From Azospirillum sp051124815 (GTDB taxonomy: Bacteria > Pseudomonadota > Alphaproteobacteria > Azospirillales > Azospirillaceae), in contig NZ_CP118485.1 of NCBI RefSeq assembly GCF_051124815.1, positions 620,001 to 684,000 on the forward strand: DNA of 64,000 nucleotides, given 5' to 3'. A program made the position numbers and the translations under genes. The notes under the pieces were generated by a model. That model was given only the letters and a program-made list of their open reading frames with translations. It was not told the origin of the DNA and did not search any database. This document shows, one piece after another, positions 26,032 through 34,952 of the stretch; position 1 is the stretch's first letter, and each line of letters starts with the position of its first letter.

Positions 26032-27738
26032 TCAGACCTTGCCGCGCACGCTGCCGAGGAAGCGGTCGACCTGCGCGTGCAGCAGTTCGGCCTGTTTCGA
26101 CAGTTCCCCGGACGAGGAGAGCAGGCGGCTGGCGCCGCTTCCGGTTTCCGACGCCGCCTGCAGGACGCCGCCGATCGAGGAGGAGACCTCGTTGGTACCG
26201 GCCGCCGCCTGCTGGACGTTGCGGGCGATCTCCATCGTGGCGGCGTTCTGTCCGTCGACCGCCTGGGCGATGGTGCCGACGATGACGTTCACCTCGCCGA
26301 TGGTGGCGGCGATGCTCTGGATCGCCTGGACCGCGTCGGCCGTCGCCGTCTGGATCTCGGCGATCTGCTGCGAGATGTCGCCGGTCGCCTTGGCGGTCTG
26401 GTTGGCCAAGCTCTTCACCTCGCTGGCGACCACGGCGAATCCCTTGCCCGCCTCGCCGGCGCGCGCCGCCTCGATGGTGGCGTTCAGCGCCAGCAGGTTG
26501 GTCTGCCCGGCGATGGAGTTGATGAGGTTCACCACGTCGCCGATCTGGTTCGCCTTGGACGACAGGCCGTCGACGATGCGGTTGGTGCCGTCGGCCTGAT
26601 CGGCCGCCTGCTTGGCCTTGCGGCTGCTCTCGCCGATCTGCCGGCCGATCTCGGCGATGGAGGCGGCCAGCTCCTCGGCGGCGGCGGCCACGGTCTGGAC
26701 ATTGACCGACGCCTGTTCCGATGCGGCGGCGACGGTGGTCGCCTGCGTTTCGGTATGGTCGGCGGTCGTCGCCAGCGACTGCGCCAGGGACCGCACCTCG
26801 GTGGAGGAGGAGGCGACGCTGTCGACCACGCCCTTCACCTCGCTCTCGAACCGGTCGGCCAGCGCCGCCATCTCGGCATGCTTGCGCTCCTCGGCGACGC
26901 GTTCGGCCTCGGCCTGACGGCGGCGGAAGGCATCGGCCTCCACGGCGTTGGCCTTGAACACCTCGACGGCGCCGGTGATCTGCCCGATCTCGTCCTTGGC
27001 CTCGGACGGCGGAACGGCGACGTTCAGGTCGCCCTTGGCCAGCATCAGCATCGCGTCGGTCAGCCGGCGCAGCGGGCGCAGGGCCGCCACCGTCCACAGG
27101 CCGAAAGCGCCGGACAGCAGCAGGGCGGCGGCGCACAGCGACAGCATCAGCGTCTGGAAACCGCTGGCGACCGTGCGGGCGCGGGCGGCGATCTGCCGGT
27201 TCTTGTGCTCCTGCAGGTCGATGAAGGCGTTGATGCGCTTCAGCCATTCGGTGAAGGCGGGACGGGCGTCCTGCATCAGGGCCTTCTGCGCGGCGGCCAT
27301 GTCACCAGCCTTGCGCGCGGCGATGACCGACTTGAGCGCCGGCAGGGTCTTCGCCTCGATCTCCTTGATGCCGGCGAGCATCGACCGCTCTTCCGGCTCG
27401 ATGTCGGTCATGGTGGCGAACATGGCGTCGAGCGGCTTGGCCGCCTGGTCGTAGAAGGCGGCCAGCCGGTCGATGTCGGCCAGGACGGCGGACAGGGTCG
27501 CCGCGTCGCTGGTCAGCACCACGTCGCGGAGCGCGATCGCGCGGTCGTGCACGCTGCCGCGGAAGTTGATGGCATAGCGCTGCTTGACGCTGTTCACGTC
27601 GTTGATCCGGGTGAGATCGGCATCGATCTTCCGCACCTCGCGGACCCCGATGACGGTCAGGCTGATCAGAAGCACAAGCACCGCGCCGAAGCCGAGGAAC
27701 AGCCGTGCGCGTATGGTGGCGTGCCGTGGAAGGAGCAT
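26032..27738 (-). CDS. Methyl-accepting chemotaxis protein
   Basis: 568 aa. TM1 about 12-32, periplasmic four-helix-bundle-like ligand domain (about 33-188), TM2 about 190-212, HAMP about 213-266, then the signalling domain with the highly conserved hairpin tip NLLALNATIEAARAGEAGKGF. It senses a ligand outside the inner membrane and controls CheA. No C-terminal CheR/CheB tether pentapeptide is present. The bacteriohemerythrin gene follows 187 bases downstream on the same strand. Confidence 0.93.
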   Translation of the reverse strand: MLLPRHATIRARLFLGFGAVLVLLISLTVIGVREVRKIDADLTRINDVNSVKQRYAINFRGSVHDRAIALRDVVLTSDAATLSAVLADIDRLAAFYDQAAKPLDAMFATMTDIEPEERSMLAGIKEIEAKTLPALKSVIAARKAGDMAAAQKALMQDARPAFTEWLKRINAFIDLQEHKNRQIAARARTVASGFQTLMLSLCAAALLLSGAFGLWTVAALRPLRRLTDAMLMLAKGDLNVAVPPSEAKDEIGQITGAVEVFKANAVEADAFRRRQAEAERVAEERKHAEMAALADRFESEVKGVVDSVASSSTEVRSLAQSLATTADHTETQATTVAAASEQASVNVQTVAAAAEELAASIAEIGRQIGESSRKAKQAADQADGTNRIVDGLSSKANQIGDVVNLINSIAGQTNLLALNATIEAARAGEAGKGFAVVASEVKSLANQTAKATGDISQQIAEIQTATADAVQAIQSIAATIGEVNVIVGTIAQAVDGQNAATMEIARNVQQAAAGTNEVSSSIGGVLQAASETGSGASRLLSSSGELSKQAELLHAQVDRFLGSVRGKV

Positions 27739-27786
27739 GTCGGCGGGATCCCGTCAAAGTTGGCCCGGTTGGGCAGTGAACGAACT

Positions 27787-27818
27787 CTAACCCGGAAGAT
27801 GTTACCTTTTCGGGTTAG
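27787..27818. promoter_or_regulatory. Inverted repeat upstream of the chemoreceptor gene
   Basis: CTAACCCG, 16 bases, CGGGTTAG: a perfect 8-bp dyad about 50 bases before the chemoreceptor ATG. Spacing of the half-sites by two helical turns centre-to-centre fits a dimeric repressor or activator, but it could also be a leader hairpin. Regulator unknown. Confidence 0.35.
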
Positions 27819-27984
27819 TCAGTTTGTATCACACAGCGCAACCGGCAAGCCCGGCGCCGTGCCGGCGCTGGAAAAAATATGTCCTAAAAATGGCACGGAA
27901 ATCGGGGCCGGTTGCGGATCGCGGACGGGACCGCAATATGCGATGGCCGGAGACCGCCCCGCAGAAACTGTCTTGGATTCCCAG

Positions 27985-29622
27985 ATGCCGCTCATGTCCG
28001 CGCCTTTCCGCTCCCGCAGCCTGTCGCGCCTGCTGGCGATGGCCCTGCTTCCGGCCCTGCTGATGCCGCCGCTGGTCCCCGGTTCCGCCGCCGCGGCGGA
28101 CCGGCCGGAAGGCGGCACGACCGAAGCGGGAAAGACGGAAGCGGGAAAGGCGGATGCGGCAAAGCCGGATGTGAACAATGCCGAAGGCCGCAAAGCCGAC
28201 GGGCTCCAGGGCTTCGACCCCCAGCGCAGCGTCACCCGGCACAGCCTGCCGCTGCCGGGCGGGGCGCTGGCCTACAGCGCGACGGTCGAGTTCCTGCCGC
28301 TTCGCGACGGAGCGAAGGAGGAGCTGGCGGCCCGCATCTTCACGGTGTCCTACACCGCAGAGCCGGCCGAACCGAAGAATCCGTCCGATGGTCCGCGTCC
28401 GGTCACCTTCGTCTTCAACGGCGGACCGGGGGCGGCATCGGCCTATATGCATCTGGGCGCCGCCGGCCCCAAGGTCGTCGCCTTCGGGCCGGACGGAGCG
28501 CTGCCGCGGCCGCCGGCGCCGCTGGTCGACAATCCCGACAGCTGGCTGGCCTTCACCGATCTGGTCTTCATCGATCCAGTCGGCACCGGCTACAGCCGCG
28601 GGCTGAAGCCGGACGAGGATGAGAAACGCTTCTGGTCGGTGGAGGGCGATGCGCGGTCGATGGCGGAGATCGTCCGGCTGTGGCTGACCCGCAATGGCCG
28701 CTGGTCGTCGCCGACCTTCCTGGCGGGGGAGAGCTATGGCGGCTTCCGCATCGCCAGGATGGCCGACGAGCTGATCGAGCGGGTCGGGCTTGCGGTGAAC
28801 GGCCTGATCCTGGTCTCTCCCGTCGTCGATTTCGCCGCCATCGACGAGGACGGCATCCTCGGCCCGGCCCTGAAGCTGCCGTCGATGGCCGCCTCCGCCG
28901 CGGCGCTGGGGCGCACGTCCGGCACGCCGGAACAGGCGGCCGAAGCGGCGGAACGCTTCGCGCTCGGCCCTTACCTGACCGGACTGGCCCGGCTCGACTA
29001 CGGCCGGCTCGACGCGGAAAAGGACGTCTTCGCCGAGGTGGCGCGCATCACCGGCCTGCCGGTGGAAACCGTGAGGCGCCAGCGCGGCCGCGTTCCGATG
29101 GGCGTCTTCACGCGCGAGCTTCTGCGCGACCGCGACCGGATCCTCAGCATCTATGACGGCACCTTCACCGCGCCCGACCCCGATCCGGGAGCGCCGCGCG
29201 TTCCGTTCGACCCCTTCCTGAAGGGCACGATCCCGACCTACACCACGGCCTTCGCCGCCTATGTCCACGACGCGCTCGGGGTGCGGACGGACGTGCCTTA
29301 CCGGCTGCTCAGCGACCGGGTGAACCGGAATTGGGACTGGCCGCGCATGACGGTGCCGAGCGCCGTCGACGCGCTGCAGACGGCATTGACCCTGCAGCCG
29401 GCGCTGCGGGTGCTGATCGTCCATGGCCGCACCGACCTGATCACGCCCTACATGGCGTCGCGCTGGGTCGCGTCCAGGCTGGAACTGCCGGAGGGGGAAC
29501 GCGGCCGGGTTGCGGTGACGGTGCATCCCGGCGGTCACATGATGTACACGCGCGCCGAAGGCCGGGCCGCGCTGGCCGCCGACGCCCGTGCGCTGATCGC
29601 GGAGGCCCTGCGGCGGCGCTGA
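27985..29622 (+). CDS. Secreted serine carboxypeptidase-like (S10) protein
   Basis: 545 aa from ATG 27985 (27994 and 27943 are possible alternatives; ribosome binding sites are weak). A signal peptide ends near PLVPGSAAAA, so the product is exported. A Lys/Ala/Glu/Gly-rich linker (GGTTEAGKTEAGKADAAKPD) follows. Catalytic triad of the S10 alpha/beta-hydrolase: Ser in FLAGESYGGFR, Asp in VHGRTDLITPY, His in TVHPGGHMMYT; the oxyanion region is FNGGPGAASAYMH. It would trim C-terminal residues of peptides in the periplasm. Ends 33 bases before a strong bidirectional terminator shared with the flagellin gene. Confidence 0.9.
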   Translation: MPLMSAPFRSRSLSRLLAMALLPALLMPPLVPGSAAAADRPEGGTTEAGKTEAGKADAAKPDVNNAEGRKADGLQGFDPQRSVTRHSLPLPGGALAYSATVEFLPLRDGAKEELAARIFTVSYTAEPAEPKNPSDGPRPVTFVFNGGPGAASAYMHLGAAGPKVVAFGPDGALPRPPAPLVDNPDSWLAFTDLVFIDPVGTGYSRGLKPDEDEKRFWSVEGDARSMAEIVRLWLTRNGRWSSPTFLAGESYGGFRIARMADELIERVGLAVNGLILVSPVVDFAAIDEDGILGPALKLPSMAASAAALGRTSGTPEQAAEAAERFALGPYLTGLARLDYGRLDAEKDVFAEVARITGLPVETVRRQRGRVPMGVFTRELLRDRDRILSIYDGTFTAPDPDPGAPRVPFDPFLKGTIPTYTTAFAAYVHDALGVRTDVPYRLLSDRVNRNWDWPRMTVPSAVDALQTALTLQPALRVLIVHGRTDLITPYMASRWVASRLELPEGERGRVAVTVHPGGHMMYTRAEGRAALAADARALIAEALRRR

Positions 29623-29654
29623 CCGGCGCCAAGCCGATTGGGGAAATCCACAAA

Positions 29655-29690
29655 CGAAAAGGGGCGCCCCGGCGGGGGCGCCCCTTTTCG
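29655..29690. terminator. Bidirectional intrinsic terminator
   Basis: CGAAAAGGGGCGCCCC, loop GGCG, GGGGCGCCCCTTTTCG: a perfect 16-bp dyad with A-run on one side and T-run on the other, between the convergent S10 peptidase and flagellin genes. It should stop transcripts from both directions. Confidence 0.9.
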
Positions 29691-29712
29691 TGTGACCGGC
29701 TGCCGTTCCGGA

Positions 29713-31575
29713 TCAGAACAGGCGCAGGATCGACTGCTGCGACTGGTTGGCCAGCGAGAGGGCGATGGTGCCCAGCTGCTGCCGGGTCTGCAGCATCAGC
29801 AGGCTGGCGCCTTCCTCGTTCTGGTCCGCCAGCGTCAGCTTGCTGGCGCCTTCCGTCAGCACGTCGCTGAACTCCTTGGTGAAGCTCTCACGGGTCGTGA
29901 TGATGTTCAGGTTGGTCGACAGGTTCTGCGACGCGGAGCGGATCGTCGCCTTGGCATGATCCAGGCCGGCGACCGCCTTGTCGATGTCGGCGCGGTCCAT
30001 CCAGCCGTTCTGCGCCGCATCCATCTGCAGGCCCTGGCCGCTGGTCGACAGGTTGACCGCGTTCACCGTGATCGAATTGGTGTTGCGTTCGTTCAACTGG
30101 ACGGTGATGTCGTTCGACGTGTTGGCGTCGGAGATCTGCTTGGTGACGATGTTGGCCGAGCAGTTCGCCGAGGCGGCCTGCTTGATGGTCTTGGCATCGA
30201 TGTTCAAACGCACCGTGCCGCTGTCGAAGGTGAAGGACTGCTCGCCGCCGTCCAGCTTGCCGTCGCCGCGGCTGTTCATGCCGTCGCGGGTGACCTGGGC
30301 GCCATTGGAGTTGGTGACCTGGATTTGCAGGTCGACCTTCTTCTCGATGGTCGAGATGCCGTTGCCCTGGTTGTTCGCCGCTTCCAGCAGGCGGCGGTCG
30401 ACCGTGAAGGACACGATGGTGCCCGACGCGAAGCTCTCCGAGATCTTCTTGGTCAGCGCGTTGGTGGCGCTGGTCGTCACCGTCATCTCGCGAACCACAC
30501 CGGCCGTGGTGTTGCCGGTCAGGGTGATGGTGCCGCTGGTGCCGACGGAGGCGGTGGCGACATCCTTGCCGGCCAGACGGCCGCCGGTGGTGATGGCTGC
30601 GCTGATCGAAGCCTGCAGCCGGGTCGCCACGTTGAGGGCGGCATTCTGGCCGACGGAGACGTCGCCGCTGGTGGCGGTGTAGCTGAAGGACTGGCCTTCC
30701 ACCGTGATGGAGAAGATGTCGCCTTCCTCGATGGTGCCGCTGACGTTCACCGTCGACACCTGCGCCACGCCCGAGGTCGCCGCCGTCTGCAGTTTGGCTT
30801 CGATCGTCTGGGTGTTGTCGAAGTAGGAGATCGTGCGGCTTTCGTCGCCGTCCTTGACGATGAAGTCGCGGGTGCGGCCGTTGGCGCCGCGCACCTCGAT
30901 CTGGACGTCGGAGAAGCTGCCCAGCGTGCTGGACATCGTGCCCGACAGCTTCAGGCCGACGAGGCCGTGCGCGTTCTCCGCCGTGGAGATGTCGGCGGTC
31001 TTGCCCTCGACCGAGCCGTCGCCCTTGATGCGGATCGCATAGGTGTCGGCGGAGATCACGTTGGTGACGCGGGCGTTGTCGACGCCGACGATGGTGTTGA
31101 CGGCGGCACGGGACGCGCTGGTGCTGTCCATGCTCATGCCGTTGCCGTTGATCAGGTTCTTGCCCTGATAGCCGCTGTCGGCGGCCAGCTTGTCGATCTG
31201 GTCCTTCAGGGTGTTGAACTGCGAGGCCAGCGACTTGCGGGTGGCGATGGAGGCGGCGTCGTTGCCCAGCGCCGCATAGGCGGCGGTGGTCAGGCCCTTG
31301 GCCTGGTCGACCAGCGAGTCGATGGAGGTCAGGCCCTTGTCGGCGGCCTGGATCGTGCTGATCGACTGACCCATCGCGTCCTTCAGCGACGTCAGGTCGC
31401 CGGCGCGCTGGTTCAGACCCTTGGCGGCGAAGAAGGAGGTGGGACCATCCAGAGCGGAATTGATCTTGTTGCCCGTCGACAGGATGTTCTGCTTCTTGTC
31501 GATCTGCGACTGCGTGCTCTGCAGCTGCAGCAGGTTGGTGCGCATCGAGGCGGTCAGGGTCACATTTCCGGCCAT
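29713..31575 (-). CDS. Flagellin, large polar type
   Basis: 620 aa; ATG at 31575 follows AAGGAG. N-terminal D0/D1 (LTASMRTNLLQLQSTQSQID...LSTGNKINSALDGPTSFFAA) and C-terminal D1/D0 (NLNIITTRESFTKEFSDVLT ... SLANQSQQSILRLF) are typical flagellin. The central surface domain is long and very rich in Ser/Thr (for example VSTVNVSGTIEEGDIFSITV), giving many possible O-glycosylation sites. In Azospirillum the polar flagellin is of this size and is known to be glycosylated; a sugar-transfer cluster lies at 18-24.5 kb. A single Cys (ASANCSANIV) is unusual for a flagellin. Exported by the flagellar type III system, no signal peptide. Confidence 0.94.
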   Translation of the reverse strand: MAGNVTLTASMRTNLLQLQSTQSQIDKKQNILSTGNKINSALDGPTSFFAAKGLNQRAGDLTSLKDAMGQSISTIQAADKGLTSIDSLVDQAKGLTTAAYAALGNDAASIATRKSLASQFNTLKDQIDKLAADSGYQGKNLINGNGMSMDSTSASRAAVNTIVGVDNARVTNVISADTYAIRIKGDGSVEGKTADISTAENAHGLVGLKLSGTMSSTLGSFSDVQIEVRGANGRTRDFIVKDGDESRTISYFDNTQTIEAKLQTAATSGVAQVSTVNVSGTIEEGDIFSITVEGQSFSYTATSGDVSVGQNAALNVATRLQASISAAITTGGRLAGKDVATASVGTSGTITLTGNTTAGVVREMTVTTSATNALTKKISESFASGTIVSFTVDRRLLEAANNQGNGISTIEKKVDLQIQVTNSNGAQVTRDGMNSRGDGKLDGGEQSFTFDSGTVRLNIDAKTIKQAASANCSANIVTKQISDANTSNDITVQLNERNTNSITVNAVNLSTSGQGLQMDAAQNGWMDRADIDKAVAGLDHAKATIRSASQNLSTNLNIITTRESFTKEFSDVLTEGASKLTLADQNEEGASLLMLQTRQQLGTIALSLANQSQQSILRLF

Positions 31576-31942
31576 GGTCCTAGTCTCCTTCTGAGGCTGT
31601 CCCCGCCCCTGGTCATTTGACCGGCGAGGCAACGTGCGTTTTCCTGACACCACTATTTCAAGCGCCGTGCCAACTGCGCAGGCATGCCATAAGTGACTGA
31701 TTTTGTTGTGGAATAAAAATAGGTCGGCAAAAAGGGCAGGGTTGGGCCGGCCTCGCCCGGCCCGGCGGCCGTAAAAGTTTCCCGGAATCTTTTGCCGGTG
31801 ATGGACGGTTCTGCCGATGCGGGGGGCGGCAAGAATCTTCCCACCGGCCGACATGGGCGGCTATGGTCGGGCTCCAAACCACGTCCCAAACATCGAACGC
31901 ATGGCCCCGACAGGGGGCCAAAGCAGGGAAGGGAGAAGCATC
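31576..31942. other. Divergent region between flagellin and ridA
   Basis: 367 bases. It contains the flagellin ribosome binding site and sigma-54-like promoter, an AT-rich block at about 31680-31730 (GGAATAAAAATAGG) and another near 31771 (GTAAAAGTTTCC). The ridA promoter must lie in the right half but I cannot assign it. No RNA gene recognised. Confidence 0.4.
31657..31673 (-). promoter_or_regulatory. Sigma-54-like promoter of the flagellin gene
   Basis: On the minus strand the sequence TTGGCACGGCGCTTGAA fits the sigma-54 consensus TGGCAC-N5-TTGCA except for one base in the -12 element (TTGAA). It lies about 82 bases before the ATG, giving a leader of about 70 bases. Class II/III flagellar genes of alphaproteobacteria commonly use sigma-54. 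AT-rich sequence upstream (31685-31725) could bind the activator. Confidence 0.6.
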
Positions 31943-32410
31943 ATGACCGGTCGGATCGACGCACGCCTGGCGGAGCTGGGCATCGAGTTGCCGCAGGCCG
32001 CCGCCCCGGTGGCCGCCTATGTGCCCTACACCCGTTCGGGCAACACCCTCTACATCTCGGGCCAGGTCACGGTCTGGAACGGCGAGCGCAAGTTCGTCGG
32101 CAAGGTCGGCCAGGACTTTACGGTCGAACAGGGCAAGGAAGCCGCACGCCTGTGCGCGCTGAACATCCTGGCCCAGGCCAAGGCCGCGCTGGGTGGCGAC
32201 CTCGACCGCGTCACCCGCGTGCTGCGGCTGGGCGGCTTCGTCAATGCCGGCGCCGACTTCCACGACCATCCGCTGGTCATCAACGGCGCCTCGGAACTGA
32301 TGCGCGACGTCTTCGGCGAGGCCGGCCAGCATGCCCGTGCCGCCGTCGGCGCCCCGTCGCTGCCCGGCAACGTCGCGGTCGAGGTCGATGCCATCCTGGA
32401 AGTGGATTGA
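31943..32410 (+). CDS. RidA/YjgF-family protein
   Basis: 155 aa; ATG 31943 with GGGAG upstream. Family signatures: YTRSGNTLYISGQV, EAARLCALNILAQAKAALGGDLDRV and HARAAVGAPSLPGNVAVEVDAI. This is the longer 'RidA-like' class (about 150 aa) often found in Proteobacteria. RidA hydrolyses reactive 2-aminoacrylate/enamine intermediates in the cytoplasm; in this longer class the conserved catalytic Arg position is not clear to me, so the activity is less certain. Confidence 0.88.
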   Translation: MTGRIDARLAELGIELPQAAAPVAAYVPYTRSGNTLYISGQVTVWNGERKFVGKVGQDFTVEQGKEAARLCALNILAQAKAALGGDLDRVTRVLRLGGFVNAGADFHDHPLVINGASELMRDVFGEAGQHARAAVGAPSLPGNVAVEVDAILEVD

Positions 32411-32504
32411 GGGAAGTGGCCTGATGCGTTTACGGCGGTGACGGCGTCTTGCTGTAGTGCGGCATGAGGCCTACCTCCTTGCCAGTGTTCAAGGAGACGC
32501 ATGC

Positions 32505-33668
32505 ATGCCCGACGGCAACGATGCCATCACCGTCAAGGTTATGACCGGGATCGGCGAGGCTGACCAGCAGGACTGGGACGTCTGCGCCGGTCCCGGCAAT
32601 CCCTTCCTCTCCCATGCCTTCCTGTTGGCGCTGGAGGAATCGGGATCGGCGACCGGCAAGTCCGGCTGGCAGCCCAGCCATCTCGCCGCCTATGACGGAT
32701 CCGGCCGCATGGTGGGCGCGGTCCCCGCCTATCTGAAAAGCCATTCCTACGGCGAGTACGTCTTCGACCATGCCTGGGCCAACGCCTATGAGCGGGCGGG
32801 CGGCAGCTATTACCCGAAGCTTCAGGTGGCGGTGCCCTTCACGCCGGTGCCGGGGCCGCGCCTGCTGGTGGCGCCGGGACCGCGCGCCGACGCCGTCGCC
32901 GACGCGCTGATCTCGGCGCTGGAGCAGGTGGCGGAGCGTTACGGCGTCTCCTCCGCCCACGTCACCTTCCCGGAGCGCGCGGAGTGGGACCGGCTGGGCG
33001 AGGCCGGCTGGCTGAAGCGGCTGGGCGTGCAGTATCATTGGCACAACCGCGGTTACGGCAGCTTCGACGAATTTCTGGAGGCCCTGAACTCCCGCAAGCG
33101 CAAGGCGATCCGCAAGGAGCGGCGCGAGGTCGCGGAGAGCAGCGTCCGTCTGCACACGCTGACCGGCGACGAACTGAAGCCGGAGCATTGGGACGCCTTC
33201 CACCGCTTCTACCTGGACACCGCCGACCGCAAATGGGGCGGCGGCTATCTCAACCGCCGCTTCTTCGACCTGCTGGGCCGGACCATGGCCGACCGGGTGG
33301 TTCTGGTGATGTGCGAGGATAGCGGGGAATGGGTGGCCGGCGCGCTGAACCTGCTGGGCGACGACGCTCTGTACGGCCGCAACTGGGGCTCGGACGGGAG
33401 TTACCGCTTCCTGCATTTCGAGGCGTGCTATTACCGCGCGTTGGATTTCGCCATCGAGCGCGGGCTGGCGCGGGTCGAGGCCGGCGCCCAGGGCGAGCAC
33501 AAGATCCAGCGCGGCTATCTGCCGGTGCCGACCTACAGCGGCCATTGGATCGCCGACCCCGCCTTCCGCCGCGCGGTGGAGCGCTATCTGCAGCAGGAAC
33601 GACCGGCGGTGGAGGCGGAGATCGAGGCGCTGGACGAGGAGTTGTCGCCCTACCGGCGCGAGGGCTGA
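32505..33668 (+). CDS. GNAT-fold protein of the COG3146/FemAB-like family
   Basis: 387 aa; ATG 32505 with AAGGAG upstream. Conserved features: GNPFLSHAFLLALEESGSA, YVFDHAWANAYERAGGSYYPKLQVAVPFTPVPGPRLL, NSRKRKAIRKERRE, and EAGAQGEHKIQRGYLPV near the C-terminus. These match the widespread alphaproteobacterial family annotated as 'GNAT N-acetyltransferase / peptidoglycan-related', whose substrate is not established; a double GNAT fold that transfers an aminoacyl or acyl group is the usual guess. It is convergent with the next gene, leaving three bases between stop codons. Confidence 0.8.
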   Translation: MPDGNDAITVKVMTGIGEADQQDWDVCAGPGNPFLSHAFLLALEESGSATGKSGWQPSHLAAYDGSGRMVGAVPAYLKSHSYGEYVFDHAWANAYERAGGSYYPKLQVAVPFTPVPGPRLLVAPGPRADAVADALISALEQVAERYGVSSAHVTFPERAEWDRLGEAGWLKRLGVQYHWHNRGYGSFDEFLEALNSRKRKAIRKERREVAESSVRLHTLTGDELKPEHWDAFHRFYLDTADRKWGGGYLNRRFFDLLGRTMADRVVLVMCEDSGEWVAGALNLLGDDALYGRNWGSDGSYRFLHFEACYYRALDFAIERGLARVEAGAQGEHKIQRGYLPVPTYSGHWIADPAFRRAVERYLQQERPAVEAEIEALDEELSPYRREG

Positions 33669-33671
33669 GGC

Positions 33672-34784
33672 TTACTCCCAGCCGGCCAGCACCTCGGCGG
33701 CGTCGCTTTCCCGCAGGGGGGAGCGTTCCGGCGGCGGCGCGCCGTCGACGCGCAGGCCCATCAGCGTCTCCACCAGCGGCTCCGGCCCCGGCGTGACGCG
33801 GACCTGTCCGCGGGCGGCGATGTGCGGATGGGCGTGGACCTCCGTCAGTTCGGGCAATGCCTCGAAGCAGCAGTCGACGGGGTCGAGCAGGGTCTTCCAC
33901 TCCGCCAGCGTCCGGCCGGCGAACAGCGTTTCCAGCTCGGCGGTCAGGTCAGTCTGGGGCAGGGGATCCTCCTGCCGGGCGATCCAGTCGGGCCGGCCGA
34001 CCGCCTCGCAGAAGCCCTGCCAGAACTTGGCCTCCAGCGCCGACAGGGTGATGAAGCGGCCGTCGGCGGTGCGATAGATGCGGTAGCAGGCGGCACCGCC
34101 CGACAGCAGCGCCTCGCCCCGCTTCGGCATGGTGCCGCGCGCCGCCGCGGTCAAATTCATGCCCTGCCAGCCCAGCACCGATTCCATGATCGACAGGTCG
34201 AGGAAGCAGCCCTGTCCCGTCCGCTCGCGTCCCAGCAGCGCGCCCGCCACCGCCAGCGCCGTCTGTTGGGCCGAGGCGAAATCGGCGACCGGCAGATAGC
34301 TGATGACCGGCCGGTCCGGCAGCCCGGAGGCATCCAGCCCGCCGCCGACCGCCATGTAATTCAGGTCGTGCCCGGCCCGCGTCGCATAGGGGCCGTCATA
34401 GCCCCAGCCCGACAGGCTGGCATGGACCAGCTTCGGGTTGATCTCCCGCAGCCGCTCGCGCCCCAGCCCGAGCTTGTCCATCACGCCGGGCCGGTAGCTT
34501 TCGATCAGCGCGTCGGCCTTCGCCAGCAACCCTTCCAGCGCCGTGCGCCCGTCGGCCGATTTCAGATCCAGACGGATGACGGTCTTGCCCGCATTCAGCA
34601 GCTTGTAGGCGGCGGTGGTGCCGTCGCTGTCGGTGGGCCCTAGCCGGCGCAGCGGATCGCCGGCCGGCGGCTCCACCTTCACCACCGTGGCGCCCAGGTC
34701 GCAGAGCAGCTGCGCCGCATAGGGGCCGGGCAGGTACTGGCCGAGGTCGATGACGCGCAGTCCGGACAGGAAGGACAGGGGCAT
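33672..34784 (-). CDS. CaiB/BaiF family (class III) CoA transferase
   Basis: 370 aa. Class III CoA transferase signatures: GLRVIDLGQYLPGPYAAQLL, DLGATVVKVEPPAGD, KTVIRLDLKSADGR, ADALIESYRPGVMDKLGL, and SLSGWGYDGPYATRAGHDLN with the catalytic-loop Asp. Close relatives include alpha-methylacyl-CoA racemase and formyl/oxalyl-CoA transferases; HDLNYMAVGG fits the racemase-like group. The exact acyl-CoA is not predictable. Transcribed alone, flanked upstream by palindromic repeat D. Confidence 0.88.
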   Translation of the reverse strand: MPLSFLSGLRVIDLGQYLPGPYAAQLLCDLGATVVKVEPPAGDPLRRLGPTDSDGTTAAYKLLNAGKTVIRLDLKSADGRTALEGLLAKADALIESYRPGVMDKLGLGRERLREINPKLVHASLSGWGYDGPYATRAGHDLNYMAVGGGLDASGLPDRPVISYLPVADFASAQQTALAVAGALLGRERTGQGCFLDLSIMESVLGWQGMNLTAAARGTMPKRGEALLSGGAACYRIYRTADGRFITLSALEAKFWQGFCEAVGRPDWIARQEDPLPQTDLTAELETLFAGRTLAEWKTLLDPVDCCFEALPELTEVHAHPHIAARGQVRVTPGPEPLVETLMGLRVDGAPPPERSPLRESDAAEVLAGWE

Positions 34785-34823
34785 GGCGGTGCTCGCTCTT
34801 GGTTGTGAGTGTCGGCTTCGATT

Positions 34824-34928
34824 GCCCCCACCCCAACCCTCCCCCGCTGGGCGGGGGAGGGGGCAAGCGCTTGTTTGGGAGATCGGCGGCAGTCCCTCCC
34901 CCGCCCAGCGGGGGAGGTTAGGTGGGGG
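34824..34928. repeat. GC-rich palindromic intergenic repeat, copy D
   Basis: GCCCCCACCCCAACCCTCCC at left, GGGGGAGGTTAGGTGGGGG at right, with CCCGCTGGGCGGG and CCCGCCCAGCGGG arms and the CGGCGGCAGTCCCTC junction. Nearly the same as copy C. Sits between the CoA transferase gene (its promoter side) and the moaA 3' end. Confidence 0.75.
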
Positions 34929-34952
34929 TCTAACGCTGCCGAGAAAAGAAAC

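Noticed and set aside
26023..27984. N-terminal extension of the S10 peptidase frame running back through the chemoreceptor gene
   Set aside because: It is antisense to the chemoreceptor; the real start with a signal peptide is near 27985.
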